Origin: Rhipicephalus microplus | Lineage: Eukaryota > Arthropoda > Arachnida > Ixodida > Ixodidae | Assembly (NCBI RefSeq): GCF_043290135.1 | Contig: NC_134707.1 | Location: 83,222,447-83,286,446 of the forward strand | Reading direction: 5' to 3' | DNA length: 64,000 bases | In this document: in pieces, positions 20,801-31,803 of the stretch | Position numbering within the stretch: the stretch's first letter is position 1 | How the letters are laid out: each line of letters starts with the position of its first letter | Made by a program: the position numbers and the translations under genes | Notes under the pieces: model-generated | What the model was told of the DNA's origin: nothing | The model's input: the letters and a program-made list of their open reading frames with translations, nothing else | Databases searched by the model: none

Positions 20801-21129
20801 CAGGAACCTGCGAGAAAAGCTTAATCTGGTAGTTCTCAAAATGCCGAGCCCGCGACATCTCGCTTTGAACAGGAGGGTGGCAATGGACCAGAGGACACTT
20901 CACAAAGCACAGTAAGCATGAATTTGGTCCTTAAAGCAAGCAAATGATAGGCTGCTCCTTACTCCCCAAACTTCATTTTCTTGCATACACTGAAAACAAA
21001 ACAGGGTGAAGATAACAGTCTTATAAAAGACTTTCAAAAAAGACAACAATATTTGTAAAGCTTTTGAAAACGCTGGTTTTCCATCAACATAGATACAATA
21101 AAAGTACTGCAGTGCAATTGTCAATCAGT

Positions 21130-21800
21130 TTTCGCTCCGGCAACTGACATGTCGTAACTTTTGCATAGAACTTTCTCCTCATTTCATTATAATGCCAGAA
21201 ACTTGGCTTAGTGCAGAAAACTTTAAATATAGGTAACTATTATTGCTTTTGTTCAGATGGTCACTCTTGTACGTGTGGCTTGGCGTGTTTCAGCTCTAAT
21301 AACTTTGGTCACAGAGCAAAAACTGTCCATAAGTAATTGTCGACAGAAAGTGAAATTTTGGCACTAGGCGTAGCTATTCCTATATTTACACCATTTTTTA
21401 TCGTCAATGTATATTCATTCCTACTGGCGTGGGGAATATTAGTCATCTTGATTCCGTAGTCACAGCGTGCAGAGAGCATCTTATCATAGCAGGTGATTTC
21501 AACTTTCATCTAATAACTCTAAGTTACCGTTCCCATGCCTGTGATAAAAGGTTGGAAGCAACCAACTTCAGTTATTTTTATTGTGCTGTCTCAAGAACCC
21601 ACACACGTGTCTGACGTTTGCATTTTGCCCTATTCTGCCATCCCATCGGGCACAATCAGTGATCACGTACTGATACTTTTTGAAATTATGTGCCCACCTA
21701 CTTTAATAAACGAGCACACATTAAATATTCTATCTATAGCAAATTTAAATAGTATTTACGATCACTCTTTAATGAACAGGCGGGTCTAAGCGACCAATCA
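21130..21800 (+). pseudogene. I-clade LINE endonuclease domain remnant
   Basis: Near 21190 the translation gives MPETWLSAENF, a degraded form of the L.ETWL motif. From 21429 a clear EN core appears: HLIIAGDFNFHLI, with the conserved GDFN. It continues with SGTISDHVLILFEI near 21645-21690, matching the SDHxxV motif around the catalytic histidine. The pieces are in different frames. The enzyme would nick target DNA to prime reverse transcription. Confidence 0.7.
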
Positions 21801-22259
21801 AAGGTACTAAGTTCATATAATCTATTACGTGCTAGTATGAAAAAAGCTAAGTTTTGTGTGCAATCTACTAAATGTTTTGCTTACCATGGTGAATTCCTGA
21901 CTGTGATCGTGGCTATAGGCAATGTAAAGCCGCTTGGAATAAATTGCTTTATAACCAGTTCCCACATAAGTGGAAAGAATATAAATATGGTAGTGCTACA
22001 AATAAACAAACGATTGAGAAAGCTAAAGAGTGCTATAAGTCCAGACGTTACAGATATATGCCGTAGATAATAAAATAAGAAGGCGTTATTTAAGCTCCTT
22101 CAACCGAAAAAGATGGTTCGACAAACATTAAATTTAGAATCAACTCTGTCATCATCTGTAGAATTAGTACACTCGCTTATTATAGTTGCGAAAGGGCTCG
22201 AGTGTCACTTCACATAAGTTAAGCCTTATCATATAACTGATACAGGAAACGCTAATGAA

Positions 22260-22490
22260 TCTAAGGTAATTACATTAGAAGAAGTCATGGACGTGGTAAA
22301 GTCACTTCCAGATTCGTCACCGGACCCTCATAATATCTCTACACTGGTAAAAAAAATTATGTTTGTTTAATCCACCAACGATGTGAATACCTTTCTCAAT
22401 TGTTGTTTAGGAAATGCACAGATCAACTCATATTGTAAAGATGTCAAAATAGTACCGCTACTGCAAAAACATCATGGCCATATCCACAAA
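22260..22490 (+). pseudogene. I-clade LINE reverse transcriptase, first part
   Basis: The stretch reads ITLEEVMDVVKSLPDSSPDP, then after a stop NTFLNCCLGNAQINSYCKDV and KIVPLLQKH, which correspond to the RT entry region (xxGPDxI and the WK.A.I.PL.K block). The similarity ends abruptly near 22490, where unrelated sequence begins, and the next RT motif resumes at about 23925. Confidence 0.65.
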
Positions 22491-23920
22491 ATGAGTGAGG
22501 ATGAGGGACTTGCATTGGCGAGACCATTTCTATATGAAGACGTGCTAACGAGCTGGCTCATTGTGAGTATACGTCGAAGGCAGCGTTATTGGGCACGCTC
22601 CGCCGCTGGCATTGCACAGTGTTGGCCATGTCGATCGGCACAATAACGACTTGCATCTTTATGCCATGGTGGCCGCTGCCATGAGTCAAATGCCTAACGC
22701 TCATAAGTGGCAGACGTAGAGCTATGAGGCATTCTTAAATGGGGTTGAGAGCAGGTAGGTGAGGGGGCTTGGGAGGATGTCAGTACCCGTGCGTAACACT
22801 CATCGTAATAACTTCTCTCGCTTTGCCGTGCCTATGAAGCAGTGATCCTCGCCCTGCCGGCCTGCCTGACAGTTCTTTTATTCTTTTAAATGCGAATGTA
22901 TTTCTTAGTCACGCTATGTCAGGCATCCAGCGTTGTCCGCGGCATTTGCGTGCCGGCAGGTGTTTTATTTCTTCGCTCTCACTTCCTCTCTCACAGCAAC
23001 AGCTGCGGGCGTGGGCGCTTATCCTTGCCCCAAGCAACCGGAGCATCTGGTGCGAGAGAGTCTAGGAGAGGGTAGGTGCAGTGCTTCGCCGCTCCTTCTT
23101 TCGCCGTTCGCTCGCTCCCCTCCCTGCGCCCCACTTTCCCATCCATCGCGCCTCACTCTGGACCATTCGCTGGCTGGACGCCTCTCAAGAACATCCGGAA
23201 GTGTTGCTCGAGATGCCGCTATGAAACGCGAACGCCGCGCCGAGAACGCTGTCGCCCTACTCTTCCATCTACTCGCTCCTCACTCTCGACCGTTCGCTCG
23301 CTGGGCGCCTCTCAAAGCGATGGCAAAAGTCGATGAAGGTGAATGTCTGAAGGCAACGGTACCCTCCCTTCAATTTTGTTTGGAGAGGTGGGGGCAATTT
23401 TTTTTCGTACTGGCGCGGAGACAGCGCGCAGCCAGAGCAAACACCACTGACACCCTATTGTTTTCCTCTCTTTCACATTCCTTTTTCTCCCCCACTACCC
23501 ATTCCCCGTGTAGCGTTCCTGAGATGACCTCGTAAGAGAGAGACACATACCACAGCACAAGACTCTCATCACTCCGCTCTCTTGCAAGTCCACTTCGAGC
23601 ATCCGAGCGCACGGGCCGTCAAATACCAATGCATTTTAACGATGGATAGATTGATAAATGTATCTGGCTCTGCCCTTTATATCGGGCGGCAGCTCACGCC
23701 ACCAAGCCATAAGTTTAAGCACTATCGCTATATGCTGAAGGATTAAATTTTACTCGCGCCTTGATTGTAGCCTTGGGGAAGGGGGGCGCCATCTAGTGCG
23801 AATCGTTTGAATAACCGGAAAGGCCATTTGATACACATCGCCGACATAAGGCAAACCAGGAACAGAAGGAGCATGCTCCAAAAAGTTAGCTCTGGTTATG
23901 TCATATATAACATTTGGCCT
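22490..23920. other. About 1.4 kb of unrelated DNA inside the I-clade LINE
   Basis: It is more GC-rich than its surroundings and contains no recognised protein domain. Near 22886-22910 it contains TTAAATGCGAATGTATTTCT, close to the terminal motif of the microsatellite-linked repeats at 36.36, 39.89 and 57.77 kb. Two related segments, CGCCTCACTCTGGACCATTC near 23149 and CTCCTCACTCTCGACCGTTC near 23275, suggest an internal duplication. The most likely explanation is insertion of one or more non-autonomous elements; no clear target duplication or terminal inverted repeats were found. Confidence 0.55.
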
Positions 23921-23924
23921 AGTT

Positions 23925-24905
23925 CACAGACTTCGAATACTGTAAATCTAATAGAGCATTAATTATATAGACATCTTGAAGAACGGATTCAAGTAAGTCA
24001 TATTTTAAGCAAATCTCAAATAGGATTCACGCTGGGCTGTTCGATATGGTGCGCTCATGTTAACTTAGGAAGTAGCATAAGACATGCTCGTCACAAAAAT
24101 CAGTATGCTGCCTTAGTGACAATAAATCTTTCTAATGCATATAACACCGTAGAACGCACCATATTGATCGGTAAGCTACGAAGCGTCGAGGTTTCCTAGC
24201 ATATAATTGTATGGGTACAAGATGTTTTAAGCGGACGAACATTTTTATTGAAACATACCAATAGTCAACGGGAGAACCTCAAGGGTCACTTTTCTCACCC
24301 ATTTCGTTTATTATATTACTTAACTCAATTTCTCTGCGTAACGATGTGCAAGCTTACGTGTCCGTGGACGACATTGCATTTTTTGCCTCATCCAGCGATA
24401 TACATTCGCTGTATAACATTCTAAAGACATACTTCGATGGCATTGAAATGTGACTTGATGGTCTGAGTTTGACTCTTATATCTAAAAAAGTGTCCTTCTC
24501 CTTTTCCCACTGACTTTTCCTGTGCGTATTTCACTAACGTATGTACAAGCCTATATTCCTCAGGTAGATTCATTGAAGTATGTAGGTGTAATATACACAG
24601 CTACGCTTAATTGGAGCCCAGGCATTGATTATATATCTGCCAAAGGCTTACGTGCAGTTGGATTATTTAGGCGAACCAGCAGCAGTCGGTTTGAAATGCG
24701 TAGGGAAACACTGTTATTGATCCTTTGTATGTGTGTAAGCTCCATATCAGAGTTTGCGAGCGCATTATTTTCTAAGGGATTCACTTATAACTTACGCCCT
24801 CTGTTAACTATACAACGTGAGGCGCTGCGTTTATGTCTTGGTTTCCCCAATTTTGTAGCCTATAATATACCTTCTCACGAAGCGTACCTGCCATCTCTTT
24901 AAACT
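23925..24905 (+). pseudogene. I-clade LINE reverse transcriptase, second part
   Basis: Pieces in forward frames read SQIGFTLGCSIWCAHVNLG, then ALVTINLSNAYNTVERTIL (motif A, where the usual aspartates read NLSNAYN), and near 24360 SVDDIAFF (motif C with DD intact). The frame 24522-24902 then gives QVDSLKYVGVIYTATLNWSP, GLRAVGLFRRTSSSRFEMRR and LRPLLTIQREALRLCLGFP, the RT thumb of I elements. Stops and frameshifts separate the parts. Confidence 0.75.
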
Positions 24906-25186
24906 AGGTTCCGCATGCCAACAGAGTAAAGGTACCTAAACATATATGTCTCCCCAAGCAGACGCTCTCAATATGTGTTCCTTAACGAGATTTTCACATT
25001 TTTTTCAATGTGAGTGGTCTAGGCTACATAGGTTCTAAATTATTTTTGCGGAAACGTTTTTCGAACCATTATATGTATCACTTCGTGATATAATTTGCCC
25101 CTACGGCCTTAATCCCACGGCGGTAGTACAATTTGCTGATATAGTTCAAAAAATGCTAAGCTATTACCTACCAGATATTAAAAAGG

Positions 25187-25340
25187 TTGTGGAAAGACCA
25201 CCTCAAAAGCGTGCGCATAGATTCTGTAGTAGCCACAGATGCTTCTGTAACAGACGCAAAGGCTGGTGTGGGAATATATGCAACAGAACTTAGCTCGACT
25301 TTCTCTCTTCGCTTGCCCGACTTCATACCAACATTCCAGG
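25187..25340 (+). pseudogene. I-clade LINE RNase H domain remnant
   Basis: The frame contains VVATDASVTDAKAGVGIYAT, SFSLRLPDFI-like sequence and FQVEAL, corresponding to the TDxS aspartate and the AEL glutamate (here VEAL) of LINE-encoded RNase H. Later parts of the domain are shifted out of frame. Confidence 0.65.
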
Positions 25341-26031
25341 TGGAAGCATTGGTATATGGCACAGGCAGGAGCACCAGTAAAAGAAGAGAAGGAACAGTGT
25401 TGTTGCTGCTCGCGCTCACTCTGCTTGACAGCTGGTCGGCTTTACCTCTGCGTTTCCCCCAATCTTCGGCTCACTGCTAAGGCGTACTAACAAGTGGTGG
25501 AGGTCCCGGGTATCGATCCCAGTACCTCTCGCAAGCCAAGCAAAATTATTGGCAATTATTATTGCACTGCGTAAACTCCCGACACACACCTATTCAGCAG
25601 GGATGCTAACACAGTTCTTGTCCATGTGCACTGGTCTAGCAGCAACTCACTTATGGAGCTGCATCGTAGAACTTTATTAGTATATGCGTAATCATATGTG
25701 TGGCACGTCTGTCTTGTTTAGGTACCAGGTCACAGTGAATTAAAAAAATGAAGCAGTGACACCCCAGGGGCAGCATCAGTTGAAGTACCTGTCATAAATA
25801 TTTTAAACCATCTCGCGAAAACACGTTTGCTCAATTCAGAAACCTTTGTATGCACGAGGAAAGTACTAAAGCTTTTGTCCTAAGCGGCAGACGGTTCTAG
25901 CATGATAGGTATCTTTCGAATAGCTCACGGTGCAGCCCAAGGCAATTGGACGTTTTGTTCACAAAATAGAAATGCAGATAACCGTCATAAAGATTTTAAT
26001 TGCGCCGGCTTAAAATCGTTTCTTCCACCTA

Positions 26032-26219
26032 ATGTATTTTTGTAATGAAGCAGAAACGATCGAGCACTTTTTTATGGAATGTCGCCGATATCAAATCATA
26101 AGGCGAATATTTTTAAAATTATCTTTCCAAGAAAGTGGCCTCGAGCTTTCCACATCGGCATCAATAAGGCACTGCAACCGGATAATTTATGATTTTGTAC
26201 ATGATTCTTTAAAGGAATG
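26032..26219 (+). pseudogene. I-clade LINE C-terminal cysteine-histidine motif
   Basis: The 62-codon frame reads YFCNEAETIEHFFMECRRY, matching the C......ETxxHxxxxC motif found at the C terminus of I and R1-type LINE proteins. It ends with TGA at 26217-26219, followed by a 3' UTR of about 180 bases. Confidence 0.65.
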
Positions 26220-26415
26220 AAAGAGAATGCCACGTTAATGTTGTCTGTACATTTAAAACATCATCTTTCATTTGAATATTTACGTTCGCAATATTATTTA
26301 TCCAGGTAATGTTTAACTTTACTTTCAGTATTATTGCATTAAAAGACGCCAATATTATCAGAAGTGTTTTCACTTCCCTGTAGATTGTAAGGCATGGTTA
26401 TATTCTACTTGGAAG

Positions 26416-26650
26416 CACCTGCGTGACTCAGTGGTAGAATACTGTGCTGGCACAAAGCGGACCCTGGTTTGAACCTGTACACTATTATTCTTGCACATTC
26501 TTCCCCCATTTTTTCCCTCTCTTTCTCACTCCATTTATTTTCGCTTTATTTTTGTTTCACAAGTTCAACTGTTGCACGCCTCGTGGCCAGTGCCCCGTCG
26601 TGGTTTGTGCTCTTTTTTTTTTGGGAATCTTCATCGTGATCAACGACACA
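26416..26650 (+). mobile_element. tRNA-headed SINE (tick Ruka-like), copy 1
   Basis: GTGACTCAGTGGTAGAATAC (A box region) and CCCTGGTTTGAACC (B box region) are spaced as in a tRNA-derived RNA polymerase III promoter. The head closely resembles those at 33.8 and 44.1 kb (ACTCATTGGTAGAATACTGG and AGCTCAGTGGTAACGTACTG). A pyrimidine-rich body follows. Tick genomes carry tRNA-derived SINEs of this kind; naming the family would need a database comparison. The 3' end is not defined. Confidence 0.6.
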
Positions 26651-26917
26651 CCTTCGTGTCTTACTGTCCTGCTGTTGTTGTCTCGGCAGCCTCTGTAGCG
26701 GGGCAATACCATAATGCTGGTCCACCTTGTTGGATCAGCGACTATTACGTTCAGCTGCAGACCCGAAAATCATGGAATGCAATCGATCACGGCCACAACA
26801 CTCGGAATCGGTATCGATGGAGGCGAAATAGTAGTCTCCTAATTGTTATGGCTCGGGCGAGTTGGTTATATATAAACTTGGCTTGCATTAGCATGGCACA
26901 TAAGAAGAAAGGAAAAC

Positions 26918-26994
26918 GGAAAAGACGACACAGACATCACGAAGCAGTTGAAAGTTCAGCGCCTACCTTTCTTGACGTCGGTGTCGTCTTTTCC
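26918..26994. repeat. 14-bp perfect inverted repeat GGAAAAGACGACAC
   Basis: GGAAAAGACGACAC at 26918-26931 is mirrored by GTGTCGTCTTTTCC at 26981-26994, with 49 bases between. It could form a hairpin or mark the ends of a very small mobile element. Related ACGACGACACAGAGACAAAA occurs at the 3' side of the Penelope element near 17804. Confidence 0.8.
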
Positions 26995-27067
26995 TTTTTT
27001 CTTTTTTTCATATGAGCATATTAGCCGTACTAATAGAGCTAAGTTCATGGTAGTCTCATATACTCTG

Positions 27068-27185
27068 CGATGTCAGTGCACGTTAAAGCACACCAGAAGG
27101 TCAAAATTTATGGAGCCTTCCACTGCGGTGTCTCTCATATAATAATTTTGTGGTTTTGTCAAGTAAAACCCCAAATAAAAATATA
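27068..27185 (+). mobile_element. SINE 3' region fragment
   Basis: GTGCACGTTAAAGCACACCA, GAGCCTTCCACTGCGGTGTC, TCTCATATAATAATTTTGTG and a terminal AAACCCCAAATAAAA form a block that also occurs, reversed, in the SINE at 52.23-52.48 kb (there GTGCATGTTAAAAACCCC and CCCTCCACTGCGGTGTTTCC on the minus strand). Only the 3' part is present here, without a tRNA head. Confidence 0.7.
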
Positions 27186-27189
27186 TCTT

Positions 27190-28075
27190 GCTTCTGCCTT
27201 TCACGCGTATATAGGTTTCTATGATTTTTCTGTGTTGTTTTCGCGCAGTTAGAACTTGTCAGCCGAACCATATTTCATCATTTTGAACTCCACTTTGACA
27301 GCTCCGTTGTAAAACATTGCTATAAGGGAATGCGGCCACTGTAGAAAGAGCTGTGATTTTTGAGCCGTGCATTCCATAACAGCGGCCAGGGTAATGCGCG
27401 CGCCAGCAGTCGGGACGGCGAAATTTGGACAATAAATTATGCCAATGGCGGCAGCAAAAAAAAAACGTCGAAAATGTTCATATGATTGTTACCACACTAA
27501 ATATTTTCCTGTAGGCTGAAAGCAGCTTTGTTAAACATCGCTTTGATTTTCTTGCAGCGATTCCCAATCATACTAGCCCCAGTTTTGGTATTACACGTGT
27601 AAACGCCCACCTGAATTAGTAGTTTGTGAACAGCCAATTCAAGTTACATATTTAATTCAATATTATTGTGTTCTATACTCCCAGTAATTTCTGACTCCAA
27701 GAGCAATACCGAGTGCCTCGCTACACCGCATAAAGTTTGTCTCCTCTCTTTCTTAGAGCTGTTCATTTCGAAGAGCGCCTGCCGCGTCGGGCAAAACTGA
27801 ACCGTACTAAGAAGTCCTTCGGCCCTTGGTGATTATTCGCACAATTAAAGTACCATATTGAGCCATTTGGAACAAACTGCCTACTGGCCACCCCGTATAT
27901 GCAGGCACTGGATCGTGCGTGAGGAGTTCATTCAAGGACGTCTTTGCTTCGATTTCAATTGGCGTTGAAGGCAACGGTTTCTCGATTGTTGAAAAAATAG
28001 AACAAAAAAGACCAAGTAACGATTAGGCATTCCCGAACATGCCAAATTATGCAAAATTCCCGCGATACCCCTGAT
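27190..28075. other. No gene recognised
   Basis: Neither strand shows a conserved domain. A GC-rich patch near 27370-27420 and an A10 run near 27455 stand out by composition only. Confidence 0.4.
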
Positions 28076-28077
28076 CT

Positions 28078-28407
28078 CAGTAGCAGCAGCATGGCAGTGT
28101 GACAGTGTGTGCATGCTTGTCTCTCCGTCTCGGCTTCACAGGTCCCCTAGCACTATATATTGGCCCACCAGATTAAAACTTAAGCACGTACTAGCGTATT
28201 TGTGCTTGCAAGTAACCAGCCGAATCACCAGCAGCGTGCTAGTCGGGATTTCTGCGTGATTCTGTCAGCTCACCGCTGCCATTAGATTGGTGCCTCGTCA
28301 CCAGCAGCTTGGCTACATAAACGTGCTACCACACACTACATTCAGTAGCAGCAGCACGACAGTGTGACACTGTTTGCACACTTAACTTTTTCGTCTCGGC
28401 TTCACAG
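28078..28407 (+). repeat. Two direct repeats of about 65 bp, 265 bp apart, at the 5' side of a LINE
   Basis: CAGTAGCAGCAGCATGGCAG at 28078 and CAGTAGCAGCAGCACGACAG at 28343 open two related blocks. Both continue through AGTGTGACA and end with CGTCTCGGCTTCACAG. They lie just before the CR1/L2-like LINE, where some LINEs carry tandem promoter units. Confidence 0.75.
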
Positions 28408-29639
28408 ATTCATGCAACTCATTGCCTCTCACTAGTTACACTGGCACTGCTGCTACTTTTCGGCATTATCTTTTATTCATGCCAACTGTTGCCAAACTGC
28501 TAAATGCGGAGAACAACTTAAATATACTTTTACAGATAGGCTTGATAACCTTCTTGACAAGGTAACGACAACTGTCGTATCTAAGCTGGATTTCCCGCCT
28601 TCCTTGATAATAAAGGACAAAAGTACGAGATCGAGGGATTACAAGCAGTCTTGATTTTCTGTATAAGGCTCTTGAGTCCCCCGCGCCAGAAAAAAAAAGA
28701 ACTAACTACAATGAAACAAATCTCTCATATTACGTAACAAATTTTGGGAAGGTGAACTGGTGACTTGGAGCAGTATTCTAGAAAAAAAACAACGTGGAAA
28801 CCAAAAATGTTTCACTTACTGAGGTTGAGAAATTCCTGACTATTCTTCAAACTATCGTCCCTAAAGTGAATGGTTTGCTTTCTGCCAGTGATATAGCAGT
28901 TGTACGTCGTGTTCCGTTCGCAATCGATACAAAGTACTTGCTAGTTCGATTTCCCTCTTAAGCCTTCAAAACTGACTTCATAGGTAAAGCTCGCCAGGCA
29001 AGCATTAACACTAGGTACATTGGTTTGAGCTAAACACGTGTCAGGCCTGTTTTCGTCAATTAGCACCTAAATCCTCGAAACGAGCAATTACTCAGGAAAG
29101 ATCTGACGCTAAAAAATGAAAAGAGTGGCTTTTTTGTGGACAGATGACTGCGTCATCATGGCGAGACAGTCAACAAATAGTAGGATTTTCCGCAACGGGC
29201 GTAAATCTGGCCAGACAATTTTTGTTGAGACTGTTTCGACTTCCTCATCCATACCTACCTATCCCTCTGATCTATTGTCGTACATTTCAACTAGTGAAAT
29301 GCCATCCTGCTTTTCAAACAATCGTCATTCAGCGATTCAATTCAACTAGCTTTGTCTTCCCAAACACTCTAATGATTACGAAATATTATTGTCGTCTTGT
29401 CTCCGTTCTTTCTCAATCATATGTATTTCTGACACATGGCTCAGTAATTTAGACAAAATTTTTTATGGTTTCCCATCTTACAGTTCAGAATATTGTGATC
29501 GTACGTCATCACAACATTGATGGTGGCTAAGCAATGTTTATTTGCTTTGACATTCGATACAAGCATGGGCTTGATTTGCACCTAAATATATCTGATTGTT
29601 AGTCAGTGTGAATCAAATTCAATCAGTCGGGAATATTTG

Positions 29640-29995
29640 CTCATAATAACAATGTAGCCTTTGGTACCAATTTTATATCACCGCATAAACCAATTCATGC
29701 ATCTTGTGAAGCACTTGGCCTCATTTTTCGCACTAATTCAAAGTACAAAAACAACCGTCGTCGTCATGGGTGATATTAACATAAATTTACTTAATACTAT
29801 TTCTCCCTAAGTAGCCCAGTGTGTAAGTTGGTTGCAGAGTTATGGTCCTAACTCTGTAATTTCCCTTCCCAAATGTCGCACTATTAATGGTTTCGGAAGT
29901 CTTACTGATCATGCTCTTTCGAACTGACCTCATCCCCCCTCCGCATTCATTATTTGAAGCTATATTACAGATCACTTCCCAGTTGCCCTTTGCTT
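29640..29995 (+). pseudogene. CR1/L2-like LINE endonuclease domain remnant
   Basis: Forward frames give SFFALIQST, VVMGDININ (the GDxN motif), SLPKCRTINGFGSLTDHALS and SYITDHFPVALCFDI (the SDH motif region as TDHFPV). The order and the TDH form fit CR1/L2-type endonucleases. Several frameshifts are visible. Confidence 0.7.
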
Positions 29996-30639
29996 TGACA
30001 TTAGTCCTCGCATCATTAACGTCAGCTTCGTTAACATTAAGTTTGACTGCGAAGAATTCATAAAAGTAGTATCAAATTCTGGCTAGTCTTGTGCCATTTC
30101 CTTGATTAACATTGAATTAGCACACAATACATTCATCTCAATAATATCTAACTGCACTCTCCATCGGCAACAGGTGTGCAATGCCATAAAGGTTAGGCCT
30201 CCCCTACGAATGCATGGTTAACGAAAGGATTACTAAATAGCCTACGTAAAAAACAATTTATATAAAAAAATAGGACAACCATTTATTTGCGCCTACTTGA
30301 TCGCAACAAGCAATATTGTAACACACTGAATACTGTAGTGAAGAAAGCGAAAAAGCGCTATTATAAAAATCGAATCAATCCTACAGGCCCAGACGTAAAA
30401 AACCAATGGCGACTGATAAATTCTTTTCTTAAAAAAACACTAGTCCACCTATAGCCAGCATCATTTATGAAGGTTCGCTGATGTCAAATCAACTATTCAT
30501 TGTCAATACATTTAGTAACTACATCTCCTCTTCCATCTCTGCTCCGCCTAGCGTGCATTCTGAACTTGATCATTGTGGTCGCTCATTTTTTGTCTTTTTC
30601 CTACAACGCCAGAGTAGGTAATAAGCACAATTTTTAGCA

Positions 30640-31330
30640 TAAAATCCTCTAGTGCCGGAAATGATAGAATTTGTGCTAACTATGTGAAGATGGTTGCTCA
30701 TGTCATTACAGATGTGCTCACCTACATATTCAATACAATTATTGAGTCTGGTGTGTTTCCCCATGACTTAGAAATTAGTAAGCTTGTTCCAGTATTTAAA
30801 AAGGTGACATTTGCTCCATTCCTAATTACAGGTCTATATTATTTTCCCCTTTTTAAGCAAACTAAATGAAAAGCTCATCCATGTTCGACTGTCTAGCTGC
30901 CTCACGAAGTTTCACCTATTGCATCCGGAACAGTTTGGGTTTAGACAAGGATATTCCACTAACTTAGCCCTCATTTACACTGCAGAAACATGCTAACTAG
31001 AAATAAACAAGGGTAAGTTCGTTGGTTCTGTTTTTTTTTGTAGATTTTACTAAAGCGCTTGACACACCTAATCACGACAACATCTTCACTAAAATATTAT
31101 CTTATGACATTGCATGCAACTCTCTCAATTTTTCCACAGTTACTTATGTGATCGACAGTATTTAGTATCTATGTCTGGCATTTATTCCACTAAAAGGTAA
31201 TCAACATCGGTGTTTTATAAGGCTCAATTCTGGGCCCGCTAATACTTCTACTATATATTTATGACCTTTTTACAAGGTCTATCTACGTCAACTGTATGCA
31301 TCTTATATGCTGATGACACAACTCTCCTAC
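30640..31330 (+). pseudogene. CR1/L2-like LINE reverse transcriptase remnant
   Basis: Motifs in order: ESGVFPHDLEISKLVPVFKK (30745-30804), HPEQFGFRQGYSTNLALIYT (30920-30980), a degraded motif A around 31040-31060, GSILGPLILLLYIYDLFTRS near 31228-31275, and LYADDTTLLL near 31307-31336. The YADD box is intact. Stops and indels occur throughout. Confidence 0.75.
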
Positions 31331-31803
31331 TTTGAAGTAATCTGTTAGGCCACCAAATAGCAACCCTTAATGTTTAATTTCTTTAGTGCGTGGTGTACTG
31401 AAAATACGCTTTTGATAAATTTCTAAAACTAAATTTTTAGTTTGTAATTCTAGGTCATCATGTAATTGCCATGTTCCACCACTTTTTATAAACTTGTACC
31501 CCTTACACACATGAGATCATTGTTCTTGCCTCAGAATTCATCTAGATTCCCTGTTAAAATTTAACACATATGTTTGAAAACTGCAGCGAAAAATGTCTTA
31601 TGGCATTCGGGTACTACTAAAAGCAAGATATTATTTTGATTAGAAAAATTTAATCACTTTATACTTTGCATTCATTCACAGTAATCTTAACTATTGCATT
31701 GCTTCATAGTGTCAAACTTATCATTGTCATATTTCTACCCTACAACATGTGCAAAATTAAGCATTATAGTCTCGAGCTGCCAACGCACCAGTTTTACTAA
31801 TTT

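Larger units (their letters stand above)
20150..26400 (+). mobile_element. Decayed I-clade LINE, interrupted at about 22.49-23.92 kb
   Basis: Modules in order: an ORF1 with a degenerate CCHC knuckle (20160-20800), an APE-type endonuclease (21130-21800), a first RT part (22260-22490), foreign DNA, a second RT part (23925-24900), RNase H (25187-25340) and a C-terminal cysteine-histidine motif (26032-26219). ORF1 followed by EN-RT-RNase H defines the I group. The sequence is highly degraded, with stops in every module. The 3' UTR ends near 26400, where a tRNA-headed SINE begins. Confidence 0.8.

Noticed and set aside
22933..23535. Plus-strand frame of 200 codons as a host gene
   Set aside because: It lies in GC-rich inserted DNA, shows low-complexity Ser/Arg/Pro composition and no domain; open length is explained by composition.
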